52,189 bases of DNA from Methanosalsum natronophilum (GTDB lineage Archaea > Halobacteriota > Methanosarcinia > Methanosarcinales > Methanosarcinaceae): assembly GCF_024808815.1 (NCBI RefSeq), contig NZ_JANUCS010000015.1:1-52189 (forward strand), read 5' to 3'. Below, one piece after another: positions 16,264 through 24,465 of the stretch (positions within the stretch are counted from its first letter, which is position 1; the number at the start of each line of letters is the position of its first letter). The notes below the pieces were generated by a model. The model was not told the DNA's origin and ran no database searches. It saw nothing but the letters and a program-made list of their open reading frames with translations. The translations under genes were made by a program, and so were the position numbers.

Positions 16264-16617
16264 TTAATATGTTTGTATCCAAGAAAGTTCTTCATTGCTC
16301 ATAATATCATGTGGTTTAAAGATTTTATTTGGCTCTTTTTTTAAATAAGCATCAGATATAATGTTTTGATATTCCAATATATTTGGATGTTGTGAATCAT
16401 CATTAACTGATAATACTTTTAGTTTGATCTTATTATTTTCCTGTAGCTTTAGAGTGAAAAAAACCTTATCATCGTTGAAAAAAATACCTCGAAACTTAAA
16501 TTCTGCAGCTCCATTTTCACAGATATATTGCTGAATTTCTTTTTTCATATCTACTCGGTTCTCACTACAGAGTTTATTTTGTGCGTTCATTTTTTCAACT
16601 TCCGTTCCACTTATCAT
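16264..16617 (-). CDS. Hypothetical protein
   Basis: A 117-aa soluble protein of unknown function. The middle is beta-rich (AAEFKFRGIFFNDDKVFFTLKL, then KIKLKVLSV). The ATG at 16615-16617 follows a good TATA element on the minus strand (TATATATAGCG, about 16630-16640), so the message may be leaderless. Internal ATGs at codons 10 and 24 are alternatives. Confidence 0.5.
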   Translation of the reverse strand: MISGTEVEKMNAQNKLCSENRVDMKKEIQQYICENGAAEFKFRGIFFNDDKVFFTLKLQENNKIKLKVLSVNDDSQHPNILEYQNIISDAYLKKEPNKIFKPHDIMSNEELSWIQTY

Positions 16618-16957
16618 ATATTAATCCCGCTATATATAATATACGGGATTTTTGATCCGAATTACATAATTAAAAAGACATTTCGCTCGGATATAGTAAA
16701 CACAATTTCATTCTCCTGAGTATACTCTATTTATCGAATTTGATTGCTATTTACCATAAGATCTCTAAAAAGACTTAATTTCTTAAGTTCAAAGTTGCAA
16801 CTTATTTAATTGTTGATTTTAAATTTAATTTCTACTGTTTTAACATACCATCACAAAATATAAAACATTATATGCTAGTTATTACTTTAGTACTAATGCA
16901 GTTTAACTAGGGAACATAGTATTTATAATAATTATTTGAAAATTTGAGTGTGTTATT
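16618..16957. other. Divergent promoter region before the chemotaxis operon
   Basis: The left edge carries the promoter of the minus-strand hypothetical gene. For the MCP operon, TATA-like runs are present at about 16919-16931 (TATTTATAATAAT), with weak GAGTG 9 bases before the MCP ATG. No other feature was seen. Confidence 0.45.
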
Positions 16958-19102
16958 ATGAAATTTAATTCTGAAAAGTTAAAAGAAAAAACTAATATTG
17001 ATTTAAGTTCTGTAAAGATTAAAACTACTGTATATGTAGTTGTAGCTTTGATTGCAATATTTGCTGTTTCTGGTGTTTTGATTATAAATTCTGTTAATGA
17101 AATGCAAACTGAAATGGCATATGATGCTGTAATGGATGAAGCTGAGATATATGCTAATGATATTGATTCTGATTTGAGAGAGTATATGACTGCAGCTAAT
17201 ACCTTGTCAGCAACTCTTTCTCAATATGAGTCTAATGATAGAGATGAAGTTAATAGAATAGTAAGACAAATACTGCTCAATAACGAAAATTTTGACGGTG
17301 TTTATGTTGCTTATGAGCCCAATGCTTTCGATGGGAATGATGAGGCTTTTGTCGATGAAGTGGGCCACGATTCTACAGGTAGATTCATTCCATACTGGTA
17401 TCGTGATGGAAATACAATTGAATTAGAGCCTTTGGTTGATTATGAAATTGAAGATTATTATCAATTGCCTAAACAGTTAGAAAGAGATGTAGTGACTGAA
17501 CCTTATATGTATCAAGGTCAACTCCTATCAAGCTTTGTATCTCCGATAATTGTAAATGGGGAATTTATTGGTATAGCAGGTACTGATGTAAGTTTATTTT
17601 ACCTTGACGAAATGATGGATGATGTAGTACTGTTCGATACGGGTTATGCGTTACTTCTTAGTAATGAAGGGATGATAATAACTCATCCAGAAGATAAGAG
17701 CCTCATGGGAACTCAAAATATAGCTGATTTTGATGACCCAATATTCGATGAAATACAGAGAGATGTAGCAAATGGTATATCTGGACAAGTATCAGGTATC
17801 AGCCCAGTAACAGGTGAAAATGTGGTTTATTCATACAGTACTATAGATACTGGTGAATATGCCGTACTAGCAGTAGTTCCTGAAAATGAAATGTTAGCTG
17901 GTGTCAGTGCATTACAAACACAGATAATAACTATATTCATCATTGCAGTCGGTCTAATGGCGCTATTAAGTTATTTCATAATAGGTTCAATTGCAAATCC
18001 TATGCGTGCAGCTGCCACACGAGCCGAGAACATAGCAAACGGCAACCTTACTGGACAAATTGACAAAAAATTCATTGGTAGAAAAGATGAGGTTGGAATA
18101 CTCGCTACTTCATTTGGAACAATGCTAGAGAATCTCAATCAGTTAGTTTCAGGAATTAAACAAAGTGCAGATGATACTTCTGCAAGGGCACAGGAAATGT
18201 CAGCCACTTCTGAAGAAACCACAGCTTCTGCAAATCAAATCGCAGATACAGTGTCAGAAATTTCAAGGGGAGCACAAACTCAATCAGCTAAAGTAGAAGA
18301 AGTCGCAAGGGCAATGAACGATATGAATGATAGTGTACAATCAGTTGCCGAAAATTCACAAAAAGCTTCTGAAGATGCAGATGATATCAGTTCTAAAATA
18401 CAAGTGATTGGTAACGCTTCACAAGACCTGTTACAGAAAATGAATGGTATAAGAAAGACTTCAGAAAAAAATGCAGCTGTTATAAGTCAATTGGATCAAA
18501 AATCGACTGAGATTGGAAAGATCGTTAATTTGATCACAAACATTGCTGACCAAACCAATCTTTTAGCACTAAATGCAGCGATTGAGGCTGCTAGGGCAGG
18601 AGAACATGGAAGGGGATTTGCAGTTGTTGCAGATGAAGTTAAAAAGCTTGCAGACGAATCTGGTTCAGCAGCAAAACAAATTGAAGAACTCATTACCGAA
18701 ATACAGGATAGTACACATAATGCTGTAGAATCCATGAACGAAAGTAAGTCTGAGATTGAAACTGGTGCCAAATCACTTGACGAAACGGTAGAATCTATAC
18801 AGGCAATCGTTTCAGATGTTAATGAGATATCTAAAATGGTTCAAGAAATCGCAGCTGCTGCACAAGAACAATCTGCATCAATAGAAGAAGTAACAGCTTC
18901 TGTTGAAGAAGTTTCTTCAATTTCAGAGGAATCTGCAGCAAGTACTCAAGAAGCATCTGCTGCAGTAGAGCAACAAACTGCATCTATGCAGGAAATTTCA
19001 AACGCTGCTCAAGAACTCGCTGAAATGGCTGATAAGTTGCAAAGAGATGTATCTTATTTCAAATTGAACTCTGAAGACGGAGAGAATGACAACAATAAAT
19101 GA
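16958..19102 (+). CDS. Methyl-accepting chemotaxis protein with dCache sensor
   Basis: A 714-aa transmembrane chemoreceptor. TM1 is at about 26-47. A large extracellular double-Cache domain (about 50-320, with [27 protein letters not shown] and GIAGTDVSL) binds small ligands such as amino or carboxylic acids. TM2 is at about 328-350, followed by HAMP (350-405) and the long coiled-coil signalling domain. The latter contains the hairpin tip [32 protein letters not shown]. Many Glu/Gln/Ala-rich heptads are candidate methylation sites. It is the first gene of the che operon. Confidence 0.95.
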   Translation: MKFNSEKLKEKTNIDLSSVKIKTTVYVVVALIAIFAVSGVLIINSVNEMQTEMAYDAVMDEAEIYANDIDSDLREYMTAANTLSATLSQYESNDRDEVNRIVRQILLNNENFDGVYVAYEPNAFDGNDEAFVDEVGHDSTGRFIPYWYRDGNTIELEPLVDYEIEDYYQLPKQLERDVVTEPYMYQGQLLSSFVSPIIVNGEFIGIAGTDVSLFYLDEMMDDVVLFDTGYALLLSNEGMIITHPEDKSLMGTQNIADFDDPIFDEIQRDVANGISGQVSGISPVTGENVVYSYSTIDTGEYAVLAVVPENEMLAGVSALQTQIITIFIIAVGLMALLSYFIIGSIANPMRAAATRAENIANGNLTGQIDKKFIGRKDEVGILATSFGTMLENLNQLVSGIKQSADDTSARAQEMSATSEETTASANQIADTVSEISRGAQTQSAKVEEVARAMNDMNDSVQSVAENSQKASEDADDISSKIQVIGNASQDLLQKMNGIRKTSEKNAAVISQLDQKSTEIGKIVNLITNIADQTNLLALNAAIEAARAGEHGRGFAVVADEVKKLADESGSAAKQIEELITEIQDSTHNAVESMNESKSEIETGAKSLDETVESIQAIVSDVNEISKMVQEIAAAAQEQSASIEEVTASVEEVSSISEESAASTQEASAAVEQQTASMQEISNAAQELAEMADKLQRDVSYFKLNSEDGENDNNK

Positions 19103-19127
19103 GGTTATTTTAAACATAAAATAACCT
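19102..19127 (+). promoter_or_regulatory. Perfect stem-loop between MCP and cheW
   Basis: A 10-bp perfect stem (AGGTTATTTT, 6-base loop, AAAATAACCT) overlaps the last base of the MCP stop codon. A short T run follows only 7-12 bases later. It could be a partial terminator or an mRNA processing site that sets the receptor to CheW/CheY/CheA ratio. Confidence 0.5.
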
Positions 19128-19151
19128 TATAACCATTTTTTGGTGAAGATT

Positions 19152-19670
19152 ATGGAAGAAAAGACACTCAAAATCGATAGGAAAATGGATGAAGACGATG
19201 ATAATGAAAATGTGTTACAATTAGTCATCTTTCAGTTAGGTGGTGAGGAATTCGCTGTTGATATAATGCAAGTGCAAGAGATAATAAGGATGCCAGAGAC
19301 CACCAGAATACCGCAAGCACCCGAATATGTGAAAGGTGTAATCAACCTGCGTGGAAAAATAATAGTTGTAGTTAGCTTAGATGTAAAGTTCAACATCGAG
19401 GCTAAAGAAGTAGATGAAAATTCAAGGGTGATAGTGGTAGAGGTCGACGATACTATATTAGGTATGGTCGTTGATTCGGTAAGTGAGGTTATCAGATTAC
19501 CTCATTCAAATGTAGAAAATGCACCTGATATCATTACCTCTAAAATTAAGGCCGAATATATTGAAGGTGTTGGTAAATTAGATGAAAGGTTATTAATATT
19601 ACTAGATTTAAAGAAAGTTTTGCAGGAAAGTGAAATGGATCAGATTTCCAATATTAAGAAAAATACATGA
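19152..19670 (+). CDS. cheW: Chemotaxis adaptor CheW
   Basis: Couples receptors to the kinase CheA. The 172-aa protein has an acidic N-terminal extension of about 25 residues, then the CheW SH3-like fold (LVIFQLGGEEFAVDIMQVQEII, the VKGVINLRGKIIVVVSL signature, VDSVSEVIRL, and EYIEGVGKLDERLLILLDL). The ATG at 19152 was chosen because GGTGA lies 5 bases upstream; a TTG at 19140 gives a longer frame without a Shine-Dalgarno. The stop TGA overlaps a start codon of cheY. Confidence 0.95.
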   Translation: MEEKTLKIDRKMDEDDDNENVLQLVIFQLGGEEFAVDIMQVQEIIRMPETTRIPQAPEYVKGVINLRGKIIVVVSLDVKFNIEAKEVDENSRVIVVEVDDTILGMVVDSVSEVIRLPHSNVENAPDIITSKIKAEYIEGVGKLDERLLILLDLKKVLQESEMDQISNIKKNT

Positions 19671-20059
19671 AAAACGATCAGATTCAAGGGACTGATAAAA
19701 ATATGGCAGATATAATGATTGTAGACGACGCGGCATTCATGAGGATGGTTATTAAGGACATTCTTACCAAGAATGGACATAATGTTGTAGCCGAAGCAGG
19801 TGATGGGCTTGATGCAATTGAAAAATACAAAGAAAGTAAACCTGACCTAGTTTTCTTGGACATAGTTATGCCTAACATGGAAGGTACTGATGCATTGAAA
19901 AGTATCATGGAAATCGATGAGAACGCTAAAGTGGTAATGTGTTCATCTATTGGTCAACAATCTGTTGTCACCGAGGCTATCAATAATGGTGCTCAAGATT
20001 TTATTGTGAAACCTTTTGATGCAACTAAAGTATTAGAGGTCATGAACAATGTTTTATGA
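19667..20059 (+). CDS. cheY: Chemotaxis response regulator CheY
   Basis: A single receiver domain phosphorylated by CheA that signals the archaellum motor through CheF. Counted from the internal ATG at 19703, the acidic pocket is Asp8/Asp9, the phosphorylation site is Asp53 in LVFLDIVMPN, and the Ser/Thr and Lys positions are in MCSSIG and FIVKPFD. The ATG at 19667 overlaps the cheW stop (ATGA), suggesting coupled translation, but adds 12 residues unusual for the family. The ATG at 19703 (118 aa) gives the family length and has AAGGG 12 bases upstream. Confidence 0.95.
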   Translation: MKNDQIQGTDKNMADIMIVDDAAFMRMVIKDILTKNGHNVVAEAGDGLDAIEKYKESKPDLVFLDIVMPNMEGTDALKSIMEIDENAKVVMCSSIGQQSVVTEAINNGAQDFIVKPFDATKVLEVMNNVL

Positions 20060-20085
20060 TTATCTACAGGAATGGAGAGTTAAAA

Positions 20086-22089
20086 ATGAGTATGTCTGAA
20101 TATTGTGACATGTTCAAAGCAGAAGCTAACGAACATCTCCAACAACTAAACCACACATTACTTGAATTAGAACAAGATAATTCAAACCTTGAAAATATAA
20201 ACATAATGTTTCGTGCGGCACATACTTTGAAAGGAATGGCTGCAACAATGGGTTACAACAAAATAGCTGAAGTGACCCATGAAATGGAAAATTTAATGGA
20301 TAGTATAAGAAACCAAGAGATTGACATTAATAGTACCATAATAAATGTATTATTTGAATGTTTAGATCAGTTAGAATTTGGTATTGAAAACATTGAAACT
20401 GAATGTGATATGGACATTTCAGCTATCTTATTAAGATTAAATGAAGTAAGTTCAAGTGCTGAAAAGCATGAACATGTTGCTGAGAATGTGACATGTGTAT
20501 CTGAATCAATTGATTTGAAAGAAGATGATATTAAAAAATGCCAGTCCCTCTGTGAAGATAAAGATAGTTCAATATTCAATGTTCAGGTAACCCTTGACGA
20601 AACCTGTCTTTTAAAGACGGCACGTACAGGCTTAGTGCTACGAGAATTAGATAAAATGGGAACTGTTGTGAAAACAGTACCTTCTCAGGAAGATATTGAT
20701 TCTGGAAACATAGATAATGAAATCAATATTGTTTTTGTAACTGCAAACAATGAAAATGTGGTAATTGAAAAGATAAGTAAAGTCTCGGAAATCAGTAATG
20801 TTAAGATAGATCCACTTGACCTTGATAATATTTTAGCTGCTGAAAAAACTGAATCCATGCCAAGTATTCCTTCAACACCCACTTCTACATCCAAATCGAT
20901 GAAGAACAGTATGAATGAAGATAATGTTAAGTCTGTTCAAAGTGTTAGAGTTAGTATTGAACGACTTGATAACCTGATGAATATGGTTGGAGAACTTCTT
21001 ATCAATAAGAGCAGATTAAACCAATTAGCCATTGAGCTTGAAACCAAAAAATTAGATGAAACCCTTGCAAGTCTTGACAGATTAACAAATGATATTCAAG
21101 TAGAAGTCATGGATGCACGAATGGTACAAATTGATCAAGTTTTTAATCGATTTCCACGTATGGTTCGTGACCTTTCAATTGAACAAAAGAAAAAGATCAG
21201 TTTTTTAACCGAAGGTAATGAAATCGAACTTGACAGAACTGTTTTAGATGAGATTGGTGATCCTTTAGTTCATCTATTAAGAAATGCGGTGGATCATGGT
21301 ATAGAAACTCCTGAAGAAAGAATAGCTAAAAATAAAACAGAAACTGGATCTCTTAACTTAAAAGCTTCAAGGTTAAGAAACAATGTCTTGATCGAGCTGC
21401 AAGATGATGGTAGAGGAATTGATCCGGTTAAAATGCGAGATGTAGCTATCAAAAAAGGACTATTTGAACGAGCTCAGGCAAATGATCTTTCAGATAGAGA
21501 AGCAATGTATCTTATTTTCGAACCCGGGTTCAGTGCTGCTGAAGAAGTGACTGATATATCCGGCCGAGGCGTAGGTATGGATGCTGTGAAAAACAAGATA
21601 GAAGATCTTGGAGGATCTGTTGAACTTGAATCTGTAGTAGAACAGGGTACAACGATCAGGTTAAAATTACCATTAACTGTTGCAATCATACAGTCATTGC
21701 TTGTGAATGTAGGTGAAGAAACTTATGCAGTCCCAATAAACAATATTGTACGAGACGAAGTTATAGAGCAAGACGATATCAGATCAATTAAAGGTGAGAA
21801 AGTAGTAAATCTTCGTGGTGAGGTATTGCCTCTTGTGGACCTTCATGACGTACTTAGCGTCCCACATAACAAAGAAAACTATAGAGATAATAACAATCTA
21901 TTAGTCGTAGTAGTAGAAAAAGCAGGTCAACATATAGGTTTAATAGTCGATAAACTTTTAGGACAACAAGAAGTTATTATAAAAACACTTGATAACAAGT
22001 TATTAAAAAACGTAAAAGGATTTTCAGGTGCAACTATTTTAGGTAATGGGAATGTAGCCCTTATCTTAGATGTTCCTACGTTGGTATGA
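20086..22089 (+). CDS. cheA: Chemotaxis histidine kinase CheA
   Basis: A 667-aa kinase that phosphorylates CheY. It has a P1 Hpt domain with phosphoacceptor His46 in AAHTLKGMAAT, then a P2-like CheY-binding region (about 165-265). The P3 dimerisation helices (VSIERLDNLMNMVGELLINKSRL) follow, then a P4 ATPase with LLRNAVDHGIETPEER (N box), DDGRGI and GRGVGMDAVKNKIE. The P5 CheW-like regulatory domain is at the end. The ATG at 20086 has GGAG 8 bases upstream; an ATGA overlap with cheY at 20056 would add 10 residues. It lies 10 bp before cheC. Confidence 0.96.
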   Translation: MSMSEYCDMFKAEANEHLQQLNHTLLELEQDNSNLENINIMFRAAHTLKGMAATMGYNKIAEVTHEMENLMDSIRNQEIDINSTIINVLFECLDQLEFGIENIETECDMDISAILLRLNEVSSSAEKHEHVAENVTCVSESIDLKEDDIKKCQSLCEDKDSSIFNVQVTLDETCLLKTARTGLVLRELDKMGTVVKTVPSQEDIDSGNIDNEINIVFVTANNENVVIEKISKVSEISNVKIDPLDLDNILAAEKTESMPSIPSTPTSTSKSMKNSMNEDNVKSVQSVRVSIERLDNLMNMVGELLINKSRLNQLAIELETKKLDETLASLDRLTNDIQVEVMDARMVQIDQVFNRFPRMVRDLSIEQKKKISFLTEGNEIELDRTVLDEIGDPLVHLLRNAVDHGIETPEERIAKNKTETGSLNLKASRLRNNVLIELQDDGRGIDPVKMRDVAIKKGLFERAQANDLSDREAMYLIFEPGFSAAEEVTDISGRGVGMDAVKNKIEDLGGSVELESVVEQGTTIRLKLPLTVAIIQSLLVNVGEETYAVPINNIVRDEVIEQDDIRSIKGEKVVNLRGEVLPLVDLHDVLSVPHNKENYRDNNNLLVVVVEKAGQHIGLIVDKLLGQQEVIIKTLDNKLLKNVKGFSGATILGNGNVALILDVPTLV

Positions 22090-22099
22090 GGTTTAAAAT

Positions 22100-22717
22100 A
22101 TGGCAGAAATGGATGAAATGACAAAAGGTGCGTTACAAGAAGCAGGGAATATAGGTATGGGACACCTTGCAACCTCGTTATCAAAAATAGTTAAAAGAGA
22201 GGTCAAAATCGATATCCCTGTAGTAGAGATAGTATCATTAGATGATATTTTGAATGAAAGTGAAGGAGACTCGAGAAATAAAATCGTTGCAGGTATACAC
22301 GTTGATATTAAAGGTGATGTTAATGGCGGCATGTTGCTCCTGTTCCCAAAATTCTCTGCACTCTCATTCTCAGATATTTTGACTAAGAAACCAGTTGGTA
22401 CAACTAGCATTTTGGAAGAAATACATATCACAAAATTAGAGAATATGGGTTTCCAACTATGTAGCTCTTATATGAAAGCAATCAATGAATTTATTGGTCT
22501 AGAACTTAAACTTCAAGAGACTTTAATTAAAGTGGATATGGATGGAATTACCGATTTCATTTCAGATGAAATGAAAGGACTGGCAGACGAATTCATAGTT
22601 ATCCGGAACGAATGTTTTGTTCCATCCACCAACTCGAGACATAAATTCAATATGTTGTTTGAACCTGATGCTTCCGATACAATACTAACAGCTGTAATGC
22701 AAAAAATGATGGGGTAA
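22100..22717 (+). CDS. cheC: CheY-P phosphatase CheC
   Basis: A 205-aa CheC family protein that dephosphorylates CheY-P. The first conserved phosphatase motif (MTKGALQEAGNIGMGHLATSL, with Glu and Asn four apart) is at residues 6-26. The second copy (EEIHITKLENMGFQLCSSYMKAI) is degenerate: the Asn of the usual ExxN motif remains but the Gly-Asn-Ile context is altered. CheC normally works with CheD, which is not encoded here. GAGGT of the cheA end serves as its Shine-Dalgarno. Confidence 0.93.
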   Translation: MAEMDEMTKGALQEAGNIGMGHLATSLSKIVKREVKIDIPVVEIVSLDDILNESEGDSRNKIVAGIHVDIKGDVNGGMLLLFPKFSALSFSDILTKKPVGTTSILEEIHITKLENMGFQLCSSYMKAINEFIGLELKLQETLIKVDMDGITDFISDEMKGLADEFIVIRNECFVPSTNSRHKFNMLFEPDASDTILTAVMQKMMG

Positions 22718-22850
22718 CCTGCATTACGTCAAACAGCTTCTAATTTTTAATTCTAATGTTAACTCTGTTAAAATATAACGGCAATGTTATATACTACTAA
22801 TTATATACCTTTATTGTTAAAAAAGTCAAACGGAAAAGCGGAGAAACAAA

Positions 22851-23090
22851 ATGGCCCCAAAATCGCAAATTGGTGAAGTACGAATCTTACATCGTCAAGG
22901 TAAATGTACAATTATCCAAATTGAAACTGATGAAGAGATAAAGTTATTCACATCATGCGAGATGGGAGATCCTGAGATTGGGTCAAAAGTTTTTATCGAT
23001 AAAGAGTTTGTTGATGGTTTTGAAACTATCCTTGATATGATCCATGGAAATTGTTTAGGATATTCAATTGAGCCAATTAATAAAGATTAA
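22851..23090 (+). CDS. Small hypothetical protein after the che operon
   Basis: A 79-aa beta-rich protein (GEVRILHRQGKCTIIQIETDEEIKLF..., GSKVFIDKEFVDGFETIL). No family was recognised; too short and unlike CheD. A good Shine-Dalgarno (GGAGA) lies 7 bases before the ATG, and a TATA-like region (TATATACTACTAATTATATACC) is at about 22786-22808, so it probably has its own promoter. Confidence 0.65.
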   Translation: MAPKSQIGEVRILHRQGKCTIIQIETDEEIKLFTSCEMGDPEIGSKVFIDKEFVDGFETILDMIHGNCLGYSIEPINKD

Positions 23091-23118
23091 ACAAAAGCAA
23101 AGCTTAAATTATACGAAG

Positions 23119-23598
23119 TTAACCTAGCAAATCATCTAAGTTTCTCTCTTCCTTAACATAGAATTTTATAGTATCAATAAAAAAGTCTTTTTTTATGGCT
23201 TCTCTATAATATAGTAAATAGACAAATAATTCGAGTTCTCTTTGGCGTAGGCTCACTTCCTTTTTAATCTCATTGAAAGATGTAGGTTTTTCTCGAACTA
23301 TATTATATATTGATTCGTACTTTTCTTTTATATAGTCGGGATAATCCGTTATTCTTAGCTTGAAAGTATCATAATCTTTACGAGCTAAGTCTAAGTATAA
23401 TTTCAAACCAAATTCGGTGAGTTCCCATTCTGAATGCTTTGAAGACAATACAGATTCACGTACAATATCGAGATTATTAAGTGTCTCAACTACAGATTTT
23501 GTATTATTCAATGAAATACCAGTTATAATCGATAGTTTTGTGGTTGGTAAATTGTTAAATATGAATAAAGCATCTATAACCTTAAGTCCTTCAATCAT
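23119..23598 (-). CDS. Predicted winged-helix protein of the SMC-like/RdfA-like cluster
   Basis: A 159-aa protein. The N-terminal half looks like a winged helix (LKVIDALFIFNNLPTTKLSIITGISLNNTKSVVETLNNLDIVRE..., then ELTEFGLKLYLDLARKDYD), and a second similar segment may follow (PTSFNEIKKEVSLRQRELELFVYLLYYREA). No specific family was recognised. The ATG at 23596-23598 has GGAGATG 8 bases upstream; the longer frame to 23646 would overlap the gene before it. It is the third gene of the block 26379-23119. Confidence 0.7.
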   Translation of the reverse strand: MIEGLKVIDALFIFNNLPTTKLSIITGISLNNTKSVVETLNNLDIVRESVLSSKHSEWELTEFGLKLYLDLARKDYDTFKLRITDYPDYIKEKYESIYNIVREKPTSFNEIKKEVSLRQRELELFVYLLYYREAIKKDFFIDTIKFYVKEERNLDDLLG

Positions 23599-23642
23599 TG
23601 TACGTACATCTCCTGATAAATTTACTTTATTTAGAATTAATA

Positions 23643-24374
23643 TCAATCAGAATTTTCAGAATTGTTATTCTGGTTTAATTCTCCCTGACAATCATGCCTT
23701 GTTTCAAAAAGGTCATCTTGAGTGATTTTTTTATGACATTTTTCACATCTGAAAATAAGCTCTGCATTTATATATGAGGGTACAGCTTTTCGTTTGGCTG
23801 CACGCTGTAGTGCTTTATTGGACACTTTCAACGCAAAATCTAATCCATCCTTTAAATTAACAAGATATTTATTTTTATCATTATTGGTTTCATGTTTTAT
23901 TTGCATGCAGTTTTCAAGATGTTTTTTAACAAAATAAGTTGTGATCAAGTAATTGGACCAATGAAATACATTAATACCATATTGTTGTTCTATAGCTGCA
24001 CCTTTAGAATATATCTCATATGTTAGCTTTTCATTTATTTTAAAACCATTAACTAAAACATATTTACGAAAGAGATCTACGTCAAAAACCATTGTTTGTT
24101 CTGGATACTCTTGTTTGAACAAGTTTGATAGAATATTATTATTCAAGTAATCAACAATATTAGAATAAGACATTGATATCCCGGATTCGGTATTCTCAAA
24201 ACTTTGCCTTAATATATATTCCGTATTCTTCTGATCAAGTAAACCGTTATTGATCAAGTTGCATAGAATACATTCAGTTAAATTATACCTTCTCTCTTTA
24301 GGACTTGGTATTACCTCATACTTATCAAAGTCAGAGGTTTGTGTCCTGTATCCAAGCTGTTCGAATATGTCCAT
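23643..24374 (-). CDS. Zinc-finger protein resembling haloarchaeal rod-determining factor RdfA
   Basis: A 243-aa protein. The N-terminal part has a helical segment (RRYNLTECI, then ISMSYSNIVDYLNNNILSNLF). A middle segment has a Gly-Ile turn followed by ITTYFVKKHLENCM. The C-terminal part has a helix (LDFALKVSNKALQRAAKR) and a zinc-binding motif CEKCHKKI with a late HDC. From memory, haloarchaeal RdfA proteins share the same order: a short YGL motif, a SLR-LA-FN helix, a GVD...HLRDCL region, and a terminal CEDCG...CDC finger. They sit beside the same SMC-like protein. The similarity is in layout rather than high identity, so the call is tentative. It follows the SMC-like gene on the same strand. 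Confidence 0.5.
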   Translation of the reverse strand: MDIFEQLGYRTQTSDFDKYEVIPSPKERRYNLTECILCNLINNGLLDQKNTEYILRQSFENTESGISMSYSNIVDYLNNNILSNLFKQEYPEQTMVFDVDLFRKYVLVNGFKINEKLTYEIYSKGAAIEQQYGINVFHWSNYLITTYFVKKHLENCMQIKHETNNDKNKYLVNLKDGLDFALKVSNKALQRAAKRKAVPSYINAELIFRCEKCHKKITQDDLFETRHDCQGELNQNNNSENSD

Positions 24375-24465
24375 ATTATCTTACTACAAAGAAATATATA
24401 ATGAATTAAATGTTTTATGATACTGTTATTCTAACAATAGGTAAGAATAACAATTACTAATGATA

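Noticed and set aside
22851-23090. The small gene after cheC as CheD
   Set aside because: It has half the length of CheD and none of its catalytic Cys-His motif.
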